From a bacterium (GTDB lineage: Bacteria > Patescibacteriota > Minisyncoccia > Moranbacterales > UBA2206), in assembly GCA_021779205.1 (NCBI GenBank), contig JAJYBE010000015.1, positions 1 to 19,276 of the forward strand: a stretch of DNA of 19,276 nucleotides, given 5' to 3'. Positions 1 through 7,480 of the stretch are shown one piece after another (the first letter of the stretch is position 1; every line of letters begins with the position of its first letter). Under the pieces are notes generated by a model. That model saw only the letters and a program-made list of their open reading frames with translations, searched no databases and was not told where the DNA came from. The position numbers were made by a program, and so were the translations under genes.

Positions 1-78
1 CAAGGAAAAGTCAGCTATGCCCAACAAATTTGGGCGCTATTGATGTTGGAAAAATGGTTTAATATCTTTTTTGATTGA
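1..78 (+). CDS. Asparagine synthase-like protein, C-terminal end only
   Basis: Frame 1 is open from the window edge to a TGA stop at 76-78 and gives 25 residues. It contains QQIWALLMLEKWFNIFFD. This resembles the extreme C-terminus of glutamine-hydrolysing asparagine synthases (AsnB family), which typically end in a hydrophobic helix of the form LWxLLxLExWxxxF-D. AsnB moves the amide nitrogen of glutamine onto aspartate, or onto related carboxylates in family members found in surface-polysaccharide loci. Only the tail is visible, so neither the catalytic N-terminal glutaminase domain nor the ATP-binding domain can be checked. The stop lies 8 bases before the next start, so the two genes are probably co-transcribed. 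The call rests on a short but characteristic motif. Confidence 0.62.
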   Translation, partial: QGKVSYAQQIWALLMLEKWFNIFFD

Positions 79-86
79 TTTTTTTT

Positions 87-1037
87 ATGAAAGAAACTTC
101 CCAAAAATTTTTTTTAACAGCCGGAAAGATAGTTGTTAGTTTATTTTTTTTATATTGGTTAATTGTTAAAATAAATTGGAGTAATGTGGTTTTTTATGCG
201 CAAAAAATTTCTTTTTGGCAAATTCTGATTTATTTTTTATTATTTTTCCTTAGCACCTCGATTTCCGCTTATAAGTGGAGCATTTTGGCGCGGGTTAAAA
301 ATTTTTCAATTTCATTTAAGGAAAGTCTGAATTTGTATTTGGCTGGTGCATTTATTAATAATTTTATGCCTTCGTTTATCGGCGGAGATACCTATAAAGC
401 TTATATATTGGGAAAGCTGGATAGCGAAAAGCGATATGCTCAAGCAGCTTCAACGGTTATTCTTGATCGGCTTACCGGTCTTTTGGGAACGATGTTTTTG
501 GCTTTATTTTTTGGTATTTTAAATTGGAAAATAATAGCAAGTAATTATTTTTTTATGTTGCTCTTATTGGGAATTGCCGGCGGATTACTATTTTTATTTG
601 TATTGGAAAAAAGCACCAAATATGATTTTGGGAAAAAACTTTCTCAAAAATTACCAAAAAAAATATTAGAATTTATTAAAATTTTGCATCAATATTATTT
701 AGATAAAAAATTGTTTTTACGAGTGCTTTCCTTGGCAGTACTATTTGCTTTTATTGGTTTAGCGCTATTGAATTCCATAATGTTTTGGGCGTTAGGCATA
801 AAAATTTCAATTCTGAATTATCTTTCGGTAATTTTTCTCATCAGCATTGTCTCATCCATCCCGCTCAGCATTAATAATATCGGGGTGCAAGAATGGGCAT
901 ACATAACCTTTTTTGGTATGTTCGGAATCGATCCGGCAGCTGTGATTACTGTTTCGATTGTTATTAGAATTTTGCAAATGCTTGCAAGCTTTACCGCGTT
1001 GCCGTTTTATTTGAAGAATAAATTCAAAAAACGATAA
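87..1037 (+). CDS. YbhN/AglD-type membrane protein (LPG synthase TM family, UPF0104)
   Basis: This is a 316-residue integral membrane protein. Hallmarks of the lysylphosphatidylglycerol-synthase transmembrane family (PF03706) are visible: NNFMPSFIGGDTYKA at about 91-105 (family form N..lPs.iGgd..R), ILDRLTGLLG at about 125-134, and SIPLSINNIGVQEWAYI at about 257-273, followed by a helix with an Arg (IVIRI). Long hydrophobic stretches fill the rest. In MprF this domain flips the modified lipid. Stand-alone members are often found with glycosyltransferases and have been tied to lipid or dolichol-linked sugar processes (AglD). I chose ATG 87 over an in-frame TTG at 75, because TTG overlaps the upstream stop and adds only MIFF. 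No Shine-Dalgarno is visible. Its 3' end faces the minus-strand GH28 gene with 8 bases between. A lipid transport role is inference. Confidence 0.85.
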   Translation: MKETSQKFFLTAGKIVVSLFFLYWLIVKINWSNVVFYAQKISFWQILIYFLLFFLSTSISAYKWSILARVKNFSISFKESLNLYLAGAFINNFMPSFIGGDTYKAYILGKLDSEKRYAQAASTVILDRLTGLLGTMFLALFFGILNWKIIASNYFFMLLLLGIAGGLLFLFVLEKSTKYDFGKKLSQKLPKKILEFIKILHQYYLDKKLFLRVLSLAVLFAFIGLALLNSIMFWALGIKISILNYLSVIFLISIVSSIPLSINNIGVQEWAYITFFGMFGIDPAAVITVSIVIRILQMLASFTALPFYLKNKFKKR

Positions 1038-1045
1038 ACAAAAAA

Positions 1046-2554
1046 CTATTCCCTTGTTATATTTTGCGCATTTTCAAATACGGGTTTCTTTTCAGTTTTT
1101 ATGTTTACATGATTAAAATCAACATTAGACGCATTTTTCACGATCAAATTATTCCCCGCTGAAATAGTAATATTTTTAAAAAGAATATTCTCAATTTTTG
1201 TGCTGTCAAGTCCGATTAGCGATATGGATCCTTTTGCTTTGGAACAGAAAATATTTTGCATAGTTATATTTTGAAATGTTGGCGGTATAAAAGGTTCTCT
1301 ATTGAGAGCGGTTTCATATTGAGTGGTGATTTGAATTGCATCAAACAGTATTTTTTGCATCGTAATATTTTTTATGAAAATATTTTCCGTCGTTCCTCCT
1401 GTGAGTAATGTGCCTTTTAGTCTTATGCCGTATTGCGATCCCCAAAAATTACAATGATATACTAAAACATTGTGGATATTTCCGGACATTTCACTGCCAA
1501 TGGCAAATCCCGCATGTCCATTAATAACAGAGCAATTCCTGACAACAATATTTTCAGATGGCTTGTTTACGCGCCGTCCATCCTGATCTTTACCTGATTT
1601 GATAACGATAGCATCATCTCCTGTGTTGAAAAAAGAATCTTCCAATAAAATATTGTGCGAAGAATCAATATCGATTCCATCTGTGCTTTTTCCGGGATTG
1701 GTATTTACGGTGATGCCTCGTATAATTATATCGGAACTGTAAATCGGATGAATTGTCCACATCGGACCGTTTTTTATGGATACATCTTCCAATAAAATAT
1801 TTTTGCAATTGACAAATTGAATAAATGATGGTCGCAATCCCGCTTCTTCTGTGCCAAAAATTCTTTCGGAAACAGGTACATTAAATTCACCCATTGCGTA
1901 AATTTCATCAATTGATTTTAAAATATCCATTTTCCACCAAACTTGTCCTTGTCCGTTTAGTGTTCCTTCTCCGGTTATACCGATATTTCGGCAATTATTA
2001 GCATAAATTGGCGGGGAATAATTATAATATTCAATACCCTCAAAGCGGGAAAAAACTACCGGTAAATAATCATTAAAATCTGTGCTAAAAAGAATTTCGG
2101 CATTTTTATCCAAATGAAGGTTTATATTGCTTTTGAAATGAATCGGTCCGGTAAGCCATTTTCCAGGAGGAACTAAAACTTGACCGCCACCTTTTTCAAA
2201 GCAATCCTCGATTGCGTCGGCAAAAGCGGTTGTATTTTTTGTTTTTCCATCGCTAATGGCGCCATAATCGGAAATATTGCAGACAGGCGAAGGAAAAGTC
2301 GGCTGGTTGATTGTTTTGAGCGAAAAATTTATTACATCACCATCTTTTTCATTGGCAAAAATATCAATGGGAATAGTTTGCAAATTCAAGCGTGGTTTTA
2401 TTTGCTGAACATTAATAGTGGAAACAGACGTCGACTCTTTTTTTGTTAATGAATAAATTAAACATAGGAATGAAAAAAATAATAAAAATATCAGCATCGG
2501 GAGCCGTTTATTTTTTTTGAAAAATTTACGAATTTTATTTTTTGAATATTTCAT
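1046..2554 (-). CDS. Membrane-anchored GH28 (polygalacturonase-like) glycoside hydrolase
   Basis: 502 residues. The N-terminus is basic (MKYSKNKIRKFFKKNKR), followed by a hydrophobic segment at about 18-36 with no clear signal-peptidase site, so it is likely a signal anchor with the catalytic domain outside. The start of the pectate-lyase-type beta-helix is seen as ISDYGAISDGKTKNTTAF at 94-111. GH28 catalytic motifs are in order: STDGIDID at 290-297 (acidic D292), TGDDAI at 311-316 (D313, D314), NGHAGFAIGSE at 345-355 (H347) and IRLK at 377-380 (R378, K380). GH28 enzymes hydrolyse galacturonan or rhamnogalacturonan by inversion. The usual Asn of the NTD motif is Ser290 and the usual GHG is GHA, so the exact substrate is uncertain. 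ATG 2554 lies inside the end of the upstream glycosyltransferase gene (20-base overlap), so translation is probably coupled. It is the last gene of the minus-strand operon. Confidence 0.9.
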   Translation of the reverse strand: MKYSKNKIRKFFKKNKRLPMLIFLLFFSFLCLIYSLTKKESTSVSTINVQQIKPRLNLQTIPIDIFANEKDGDVINFSLKTINQPTFPSPVCNISDYGAISDGKTKNTTAFADAIEDCFEKGGGQVLVPPGKWLTGPIHFKSNINLHLDKNAEILFSTDFNDYLPVVFSRFEGIEYYNYSPPIYANNCRNIGITGEGTLNGQGQVWWKMDILKSIDEIYAMGEFNVPVSERIFGTEEAGLRPSFIQFVNCKNILLEDVSIKNGPMWTIHPIYSSDIIIRGITVNTNPGKSTDGIDIDSSHNILLEDSFFNTGDDAIVIKSGKDQDGRRVNKPSENIVVRNCSVINGHAGFAIGSEMSGNIHNVLVYHCNFWGSQYGIRLKGTLLTGGTTENIFIKNITMQKILFDAIQITTQYETALNREPFIPPTFQNITMQNIFCSKAKGSISLIGLDSTKIENILFKNITISAGNNLIVKNASNVDFNHVNIKTEKKPVFENAQNITRE

Positions 2555-4289
2555 TCCATTTTAATAGTTCAGAAATATTGCTTGTTTCTTCGGAAATTTT
2601 ACGATCTGATTCTGATGGTTTTGGCGCAATGATATTAACTTGTTTTGGTTCGAGATAATAAACAGTCAAAGCGCCCAAGTTTTTTTGTTCTTTGATTGTG
2701 AAATTCGAATTGGAATATGGACGAGAACCGGAAAGAATGATATCAAAATAATTACTTTGCGCATAAAGTTTTTTCCCATTGATTTTGTCATAATAATACA
2801 CTCCGGCTCTTTCAAGAAAATACCAATAAACCGGTTCGTATTCTGATTTACTACTTAAATAAACCGGGTAATGATTTTCTTGATATTTTTTTTCGATATA
2901 GCTCACGACGCGCAATTGTTCTGCAAGAGTTATGCGATCGGTTTCGGGAAAAACATCACCCAATGCAATATTGGAATCGGCTGTCGTTTCAACGTTGCGC
3001 AATTGTTTGAAAACAATAAATATTTTTTGCAAATTGAATATAGCCAAAAAAATAACAATTAAAACAAAGATTATAAGTCGTTTTGAATTTTTTTCCGGTC
3101 GGAGATATTGAAAAATAAAGCCAAAAAATAGAATTGCCATGGGGCTAATCAGCAGAAAAAAACGCGGATACATCCGATAGTTTCCCGCTAGTGAATAAAA
3201 AAGAAAAAAGGTAACAAAAAACCAAAGCAATACCAATAAGAGAAAATTTTTCTTTTCCGGATTTTTTTCCTTAAAAAAGCTAAGAAACAATCCAAAAAGA
3301 GCACATAAAAAAATAAATATGATGATTATTTTTATGTTTAAATTTTCATGGCAAGCATTGCAAGTAAATCCATAATTAGTCAGTCTAACCCCATTAATTT
3401 GATCATTGCTTGTAACGATAAAAAAATATTCATAAACGTTGTAAAGAAAATCTTGAGAAACGGTTTTAAGCGGTGGGGAAATATGCCCTCCTGTTTTTGT
3501 AAATTTAGCTTTAAAATAATGTAAATTTTGCGCGTTTGTTTTTAAATCACTGATAATCACCGGCGAATAAATCAAAAAAATGATTATGAGAGAAGAAAGC
3601 CAAATTTTCCAATTAAAACGAGGTCTTTTTATGGCCGTAAAAATAACAGCGATTGCCGGAATGGAAAAAAAAGCATTAAAATGAATTTGCGAAGTAATTG
3701 TTACAAATGCAACAGAAACAAGAAACCAGCGCGCCGGATGCTTTTCTTTTTGAGAGACGGAGCGAAGCAGGGCATAAAAAGAAAACAGGATTAAAAATGG
3801 TAAAACATTCGGACTCCAAGAAAAGCGAGAATACATAATGGAATAGAGGGAAAAAGAGAAAAGTGCGTTTAAGCCGATTGAAAGGGGAATGGAAAAATAC
3901 CGGCGACAAAAAAGATAAAAAAGTGGCAAGGCAAGTATATTTAAAATTAACACATGCATAGCTTGTCCGGTTGGATCTCCGCCAAAAATTTCGGCGCTGA
4001 TATATTGCATATAATAAAACGCCGGTCCGAGTCGAAGCGCCCGCCCTCCTCCGGCAGTTGGACCAAGCAACGTTAGATTTCCCGGTCCGTTTTTGATTGC
4101 TGAAGAAACTATATTGCTATCATAAGTCTGATCAATTTCAAAATGCAACCAATCGGAAAAGTGATAAGCGCGCAAAAAAATTCCAGCGCAAAAAATAACA
4201 GTAAGAAGTAAAAATTCCCATTTGCGTAGAATAATTTTTTGAATTAAGGGATTTATTTTTTTGAAAAATTGCAATTTAGTCCAATGCAT
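2535..4289 (-). CDS. GT-C family membrane glycosyltransferase (ArnT/PMT-like), subgroup A
   Basis: 584 residues, polytopic, and a clear paralogue of the six-gene array at 7481-17458. Shared landmarks are: first membrane segment ending in FLRAYHFSDWLHF, then the first outer loop with the acidic motif DQTYD at 53-57; LLGP at 74-77; LGPAFYY at about 88-93; SRFSWSPN at about 154-161; SQIHF at 200-204; and PRFF in a later helix, then a soluble C-terminal part. In GT-C enzymes the acidic loop residues act in catalysis and the donor is a polyprenyl-phosphate sugar. The NGPG insertion and the PVIISD segment tie it most closely to the gene at 7481. The RD of the other members is YD here. A Cys pair lies at C310/C313 in the central loop. 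It starts 30 bases after the upstream gene and has no Shine-Dalgarno. Sugar specificity cannot be told. Confidence 0.85.
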   Translation of the reverse strand: MHWTKLQFFKKINPLIQKIILRKWEFLLLTVIFCAGIFLRAYHFSDWLHFEIDQTYDSNIVSSAIKNGPGNLTLLGPTAGGGRALRLGPAFYYMQYISAEIFGGDPTGQAMHVLILNILALPLFYLFCRRYFSIPLSIGLNALFSFSLYSIMYSRFSWSPNVLPFLILFSFYALLRSVSQKEKHPARWFLVSVAFVTITSQIHFNAFFSIPAIAVIFTAIKRPRFNWKIWLSSLIIIFLIYSPVIISDLKTNAQNLHYFKAKFTKTGGHISPPLKTVSQDFLYNVYEYFFIVTSNDQINGVRLTNYGFTCNACHENLNIKIIIIFIFLCALFGLFLSFFKEKNPEKKNFLLLVLLWFFVTFFLFYSLAGNYRMYPRFFLLISPMAILFFGFIFQYLRPEKNSKRLIIFVLIVIFLAIFNLQKIFIVFKQLRNVETTADSNIALGDVFPETDRITLAEQLRVVSYIEKKYQENHYPVYLSSKSEYEPVYWYFLERAGVYYYDKINGKKLYAQSNYFDIILSGSRPYSNSNFTIKEQKNLGALTVYYLEPKQVNIIAPKPSESDRKISEETSNISELLKWNEIFKK

Positions 4290-4319
4290 AATTAAAAAAT
4301 TTTGTGTGAGTCAGAAGAT

Positions 4320-6155
4320 TTATTTTTTATACAACATTTGCGCTGAAACTATTTTAACATAATTATTTTCCCGTCCCGCCAAAATAATCTTTTTGGCATA
4401 ATCTTCCGTGCTGTAAGCTTTATGAAAATCAATATAGCTATTAAGCGAAGCGGATAATTTCAGTGTGCGCGATTTTCGACCAGAAGAAGTAACCAAATAA
4501 TCAAATCGCATAGTTTTAATTTTTTTGGTAAAACCAATAGTGCACTTTCCTTTAAATACGGCGCAAACGGCACCCTTATCCGACCAAATACTTAAATTTC
4601 TGGCATTAGGCAGCTCATTGAGAAATTGCGCCGCTTCATAGCTTCCATCACCCATATCTTTAAGGTTAACTAAATATTTTTGCGGGAGAAGAATGGACGC
4701 ATAACTAAAATAAAATGGACGAACAGAAAAAAGCTCAAAAAATAACACTAAACAAAATAAAAAAATAAATAAAGTTCGGATAAAATATTTATGCAAAAAT
4801 CGAAAAGAAACAAGCTGAAAAAGACCAATGGCGGAAATGGAAAAAAACAGGGGATAAAGCACGATCTGGTAACGCACAGTGGCAATCACCCTGTCAACGG
4901 TTGAAGCGAAATAATAAAAAAGCATAAATAAAATAAAGTAGAAAATGATTTTTGTTTCAAAGGAATTTCTGTTTTTTTCTTTTAGCGCAAAAAGCAAAGC
5001 GCTGATTGCGCCAAGAAGAACCAACGGGGAAACGCCAAAAATCAAACTATATACATCGGCCGATATGGCGCGCCCGTATTTTAATAGGATATTGCCTGAT
5101 CCGATACCCTTGGGAGATGCGATTATATTTTCAAAATCAAATGGTTTCATTCCCAAGTAAACATCGACTATTACAAAAGCAATCAAAAAAAGAAAAATCC
5201 CTAAAACGATTTTTATAAGTTTTTGCTTGTGCTTGGCAAAAAAATCCAATATCCATTGGGTTACTTTGGCTTTGTAGAAAAAAACATCCGCAACGATAAA
5301 GCCAATCATTATGACAAACATCGGCCAAGTTGTTTCAAAAGCTTTGCTAAGAAAGGTTCCTCCCAGCAAAACATCCAAGTGCATCCATGTTGCAGGGTAC
5401 AAAACATAAAAAACCGCCATCGAAATCAGTGCAATAGTAAAAAAATCTTTAAGTGATTCTTTTAGATAATTTATTAAATTGGGCTTTTTTTCCATAAGAA
5501 TATATTCCACAAACGGTGCAATGAAAAAAAAGATATATAAAATATTGGCTACATATTTAGTAAGCAATGTCAGTCCCAAAAAAAATCCCGCACATTGGAG
5601 GTAGCGCTTGTTTTTTGTTTTTTGAAAAATAAAATAGCTTAAAAAGGAAAAAGGGAAGAGCAACCAAAGCAAAGAATCTGGATTGATGATTAGGGAAATT
5701 CCCAAAAGAATTGGAGATAGCCCGATTGAAATAAAGCCGATAAGTGCAATGGTTTTTCCAAACAGTTTTTTGAGAAAAAAATAGAACAAAGGCAAAAGCA
5801 AAACCGTGCAAAGAAAAATCGGCAGGCGAAAATAAAAATTTATTCCATTAATCACGGATAATTGCTCATCGGTCTTAACTTCACCTCGAAGAGATTTATA
5901 ATTCATCGGGTTGAATTTGGTCAACCCGTATCCGGAAAGCAAAGCCACGGTAATTCCCGGCTTATCGCTAATTGTAGTGGACTTCCATTTATGTGCGGAA
6001 ACAGCCGACCAAAATTTTGGCGTGCGCCCATATGTCCAATATGGCTCATCAACGGAAGAATACTTTTCCAAACGCATCAGTCCTAAAATTAAATTTATGC
6101 CTAAAACAGATAATATGACAAATGCCGGTAGAAATTTTTTAATACTTTTTTTCAT
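4320..6155 (-). CDS. PMT_2-type (GT39/ArnT-like) membrane glycosyltransferase
   Basis: 611 residues from ATG 6155. Motifs typical of bacterial dolichyl-phosphate-mannose mannosyltransferase-like proteins are: the first-loop acidic pair VDEPYW (D36, E37), YGRTPKFW at 42-49, and SDKPGITVALLSGYGL at 63-78. These are followed by many hydrophobic helices and a short C-terminal soluble part. It belongs to a different family branch from the DQxRD paralogues nearby. The likely reaction is transfer of a sugar from polyprenyl-phosphate to a glycan, lipid or protein on the outer membrane face. An in-frame ATG at 6191 would add 12 residues (MQNDYFVVLFRS). I prefer 6155 because a good promoter, with its -10 at 6169-6164, lies between the two and would start transcription within a few bases of 6155. 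It is the first gene of a three-gene minus-strand operon. Confidence 0.85.
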   Translation of the reverse strand: MKKSIKKFLPAFVILSVLGINLILGLMRLEKYSSVDEPYWTYGRTPKFWSAVSAHKWKSTTISDKPGITVALLSGYGLTKFNPMNYKSLRGEVKTDEQLSVINGINFYFRLPIFLCTVLLLPLFYFFLKKLFGKTIALIGFISIGLSPILLGISLIINPDSLLWLLFPFSFLSYFIFQKTKNKRYLQCAGFFLGLTLLTKYVANILYIFFFIAPFVEYILMEKKPNLINYLKESLKDFFTIALISMAVFYVLYPATWMHLDVLLGGTFLSKAFETTWPMFVIMIGFIVADVFFYKAKVTQWILDFFAKHKQKLIKIVLGIFLFLIAFVIVDVYLGMKPFDFENIIASPKGIGSGNILLKYGRAISADVYSLIFGVSPLVLLGAISALLFALKEKNRNSFETKIIFYFILFMLFYYFASTVDRVIATVRYQIVLYPLFFSISAIGLFQLVSFRFLHKYFIRTLFIFLFCLVLFFELFSVRPFYFSYASILLPQKYLVNLKDMGDGSYEAAQFLNELPNARNLSIWSDKGAVCAVFKGKCTIGFTKKIKTMRFDYLVTSSGRKSRTLKLSASLNSYIDFHKAYSTEDYAKKIILAGRENNYVKIVSAQMLYKK

Positions 6156-6163
6156 ACTTCTAA

Positions 6164-6192
6164 ATAATACAACAAAGTAATCGTTTTGCAAA
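6164..6192 (-). promoter_or_regulatory. Sigma70-type promoter for the minus-strand operon
   Basis: Read on the minus strand, -35 TTTGCA occupies 6192-6187, a 17-base spacer follows, and -10 TATTAT occupies 6169-6164. The expected start point is about 6159-6157, only 2-4 bases before ATG 6155. The -35 box is half of the palindrome TTTGCAAA (6185-6192), which is shared with the divergent promoter. This placement also decides the start codon of the 4320-6155 gene. Confidence 0.68.
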
Positions 6193-6213
6193 CAAGGAAA
6201 TGTTTGCTAAAAT
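6185..6213 (+). promoter_or_regulatory. Sigma70-type extended -10 promoter, predicted leaderless start
   Basis: -35 TTTGCA lies at 6185-6190, then a 17-base spacer, then -10 TAAAAT at 6208-6213 with an extended TG at 6205-6206. Counting from the -10 box puts +1 at 6220, exactly the A of the ATG of the ALG10-like gene, so its mRNA should be leaderless. The -35 element overlaps that of the opposite-strand promoter by six bases of the palindrome TTTGCAAA. Confidence 0.7.
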
Positions 6214-6219
6214 TCAGCT

Positions 6220-7455
6220 ATGCAAAAAATAAACAGTGCGTTGCGAAATAAGGCGGTATTTGTGATTTTTTTAAGTTTGGCTCTTTTAATGTGGTTAATG
6301 GCTGTTTATGGTGGTGATAGCTCTTATGCCGATGAAAAAACACATTCGAGGCAAATCAATCGCTTTATAAAAGGTAACTATTCTTTAATGTCTGATCTCA
6401 CAACTATTCCGGGTTATCATTTGACCATTGCTTCTATCGTTTCCGGTGCAGGATTTTTTATTGATTTATCGGCGACGCGAGAAATTCGCCTAGTCAGCCT
6501 CTTGGTTTCCCTAATTTCAATTTGGATTTTCTTTTTAATTTCCAAGCAGTTAGGAATTAAAAATCCCTATCTGCGAACATTGCAATTTATTTTTTTCCCG
6601 ATAAGTTTTTTTTATTTTCCGTTTATTTATACGGATATTTTTTCACTTATTTTAGTTTTTGTGGCTTTTTATTTTTTACTTAAAAAACACTATGGTTTAT
6701 CGACTTTTTTTATTTTTCTTTCCTTGCTTGCCAGACAAACCAATATTATTTGGGTGGCATTTTTTTGGTTCTATATTTATATTTCCGATTATGGATTTGT
6801 TTTTTCTTTTAATTTACTTAAAAAACACTTACATCGAACAATCGGATATATTTGCACAGGAGGCTTGTTCGGTTTGTTTGTTTTTTTGAATCATGGCATT
6901 GCCATTGGCGATATAACAAATCAACAAGTCGGATTTCATTTAGGAAATGTTTATTTTTTTCTTGCCATCATTTGTATTTTGTTTTTGCCGGTAGCGCTTA
7001 TTTCTCTAGTCTCTTTTTTTAAAACGCGTAAAATAAAACTTCATCGCGGTTCAATTTTAAACATAATTGTCGGCGGACTAATCGCTATGTCATTTATATT
7101 TTTCACTCCTGCATTGCATATGTATAATTTAAAAATGCGATTCTTGAGAAATATTGTCTTACAACAGGCGTATCATCAATATATTTTTCTTTATGTATTG
7201 GTAATTTTTTTCGGATATTTAACGATTTTTCAGCTTAAATTTGAAAAAAAAGCGTTATTGATTTTTCCGTTTGCGTTGGCGAGTATCATCCCTTCATTGC
7301 TTATTGAACAGCGTTACTATATTATTCCATTAGCTTTTATGCTATTATTCAGAAAAGAAACTGACGCCAAAAGAGAATATGCATTGTTATTTTATTTTCT
7401 TGCGCTTTCAGCCAGTCTTATGTTTATGCTTTTAAAATTCGAATTATTTTTTTAA
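6220..7455 (+). CDS. ALG10/DIE2-like alpha-1,2-glucosyltransferase homologue
   Basis: 411 residues, polytopic membrane protein. The family signature of eukaryotic ALG10/DIE2 (PF04922) is readable in order. The first-loop acidic motif YADEKTH (D38, E39) matches the ALG10 form MDEiFH. LTTIPGYH at 60-67 matches TTLPGLY. REIRLVSLL follows at about 87-95. YTD lies at 137-139, and ARQTNIIW at 171-178 matches the highly diagnostic RQTNI.W. In eukaryotes ALG10 adds the terminal alpha-1,2-glucose to the lipid-linked oligosaccharide from dolichyl-phosphate-glucose. A bacterial version would presumably use polyprenyl-phosphate-glucose on the outer membrane face. The protein is somewhat shorter than eukaryotic members, which usually have more than 450 residues. 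It is the first gene of the plus-strand operon and its ATG coincides with the predicted transcription start. Family confidence is high; the reaction in this organism is inference. Confidence 0.8.
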   Translation: MQKINSALRNKAVFVIFLSLALLMWLMAVYGGDSSYADEKTHSRQINRFIKGNYSLMSDLTTIPGYHLTIASIVSGAGFFIDLSATREIRLVSLLVSLISIWIFFLISKQLGIKNPYLRTLQFIFFPISFFYFPFIYTDIFSLILVFVAFYFLLKKHYGLSTFFIFLSLLARQTNIIWVAFFWFYIYISDYGFVFSFNLLKKHLHRTIGYICTGGLFGLFVFLNHGIAIGDITNQQVGFHLGNVYFFLAIICILFLPVALISLVSFFKTRKIKLHRGSILNIIVGGLIAMSFIFFTPALHMYNLKMRFLRNIVLQQAYHQYIFLYVLVIFFGYLTIFQLKFEKKALLIFPFALASIIPSLLIEQRYYIIPLAFMLLFRKETDAKREYALLFYFLALSASLMFMLLKFELFF

Positions 7456-7480
7456 CAAGTTTTTAGATTAATAAAAAAAT

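Noticed and set aside
75..86. TTG start at 75 for the YbhN-like gene
   Set aside because: It overlaps the upstream TGA and adds only MIFF. ATG 87 gives a normal family N-terminus.
1038..1045. Bidirectional terminator between the convergent genes
   Set aside because: Only 8 bases lie between the stops and I see no stable hairpin around them.
3340..3380. CxxCH (CNACH, residues 310-314) in the 2535-4289 protein, a possible heme c site
   Set aside because: A single CxxCH in a variable outer loop where the paralogues have a differently spaced Cys pair. No cytochrome features, so disulfide or chance is more likely.
6156..6191. Longer start (ATG 6191) for the PMT_2-type gene
   Set aside because: The promoter -10 and predicted transcription start lie downstream of it, and the extra 12 residues look unlike a family N-terminus.
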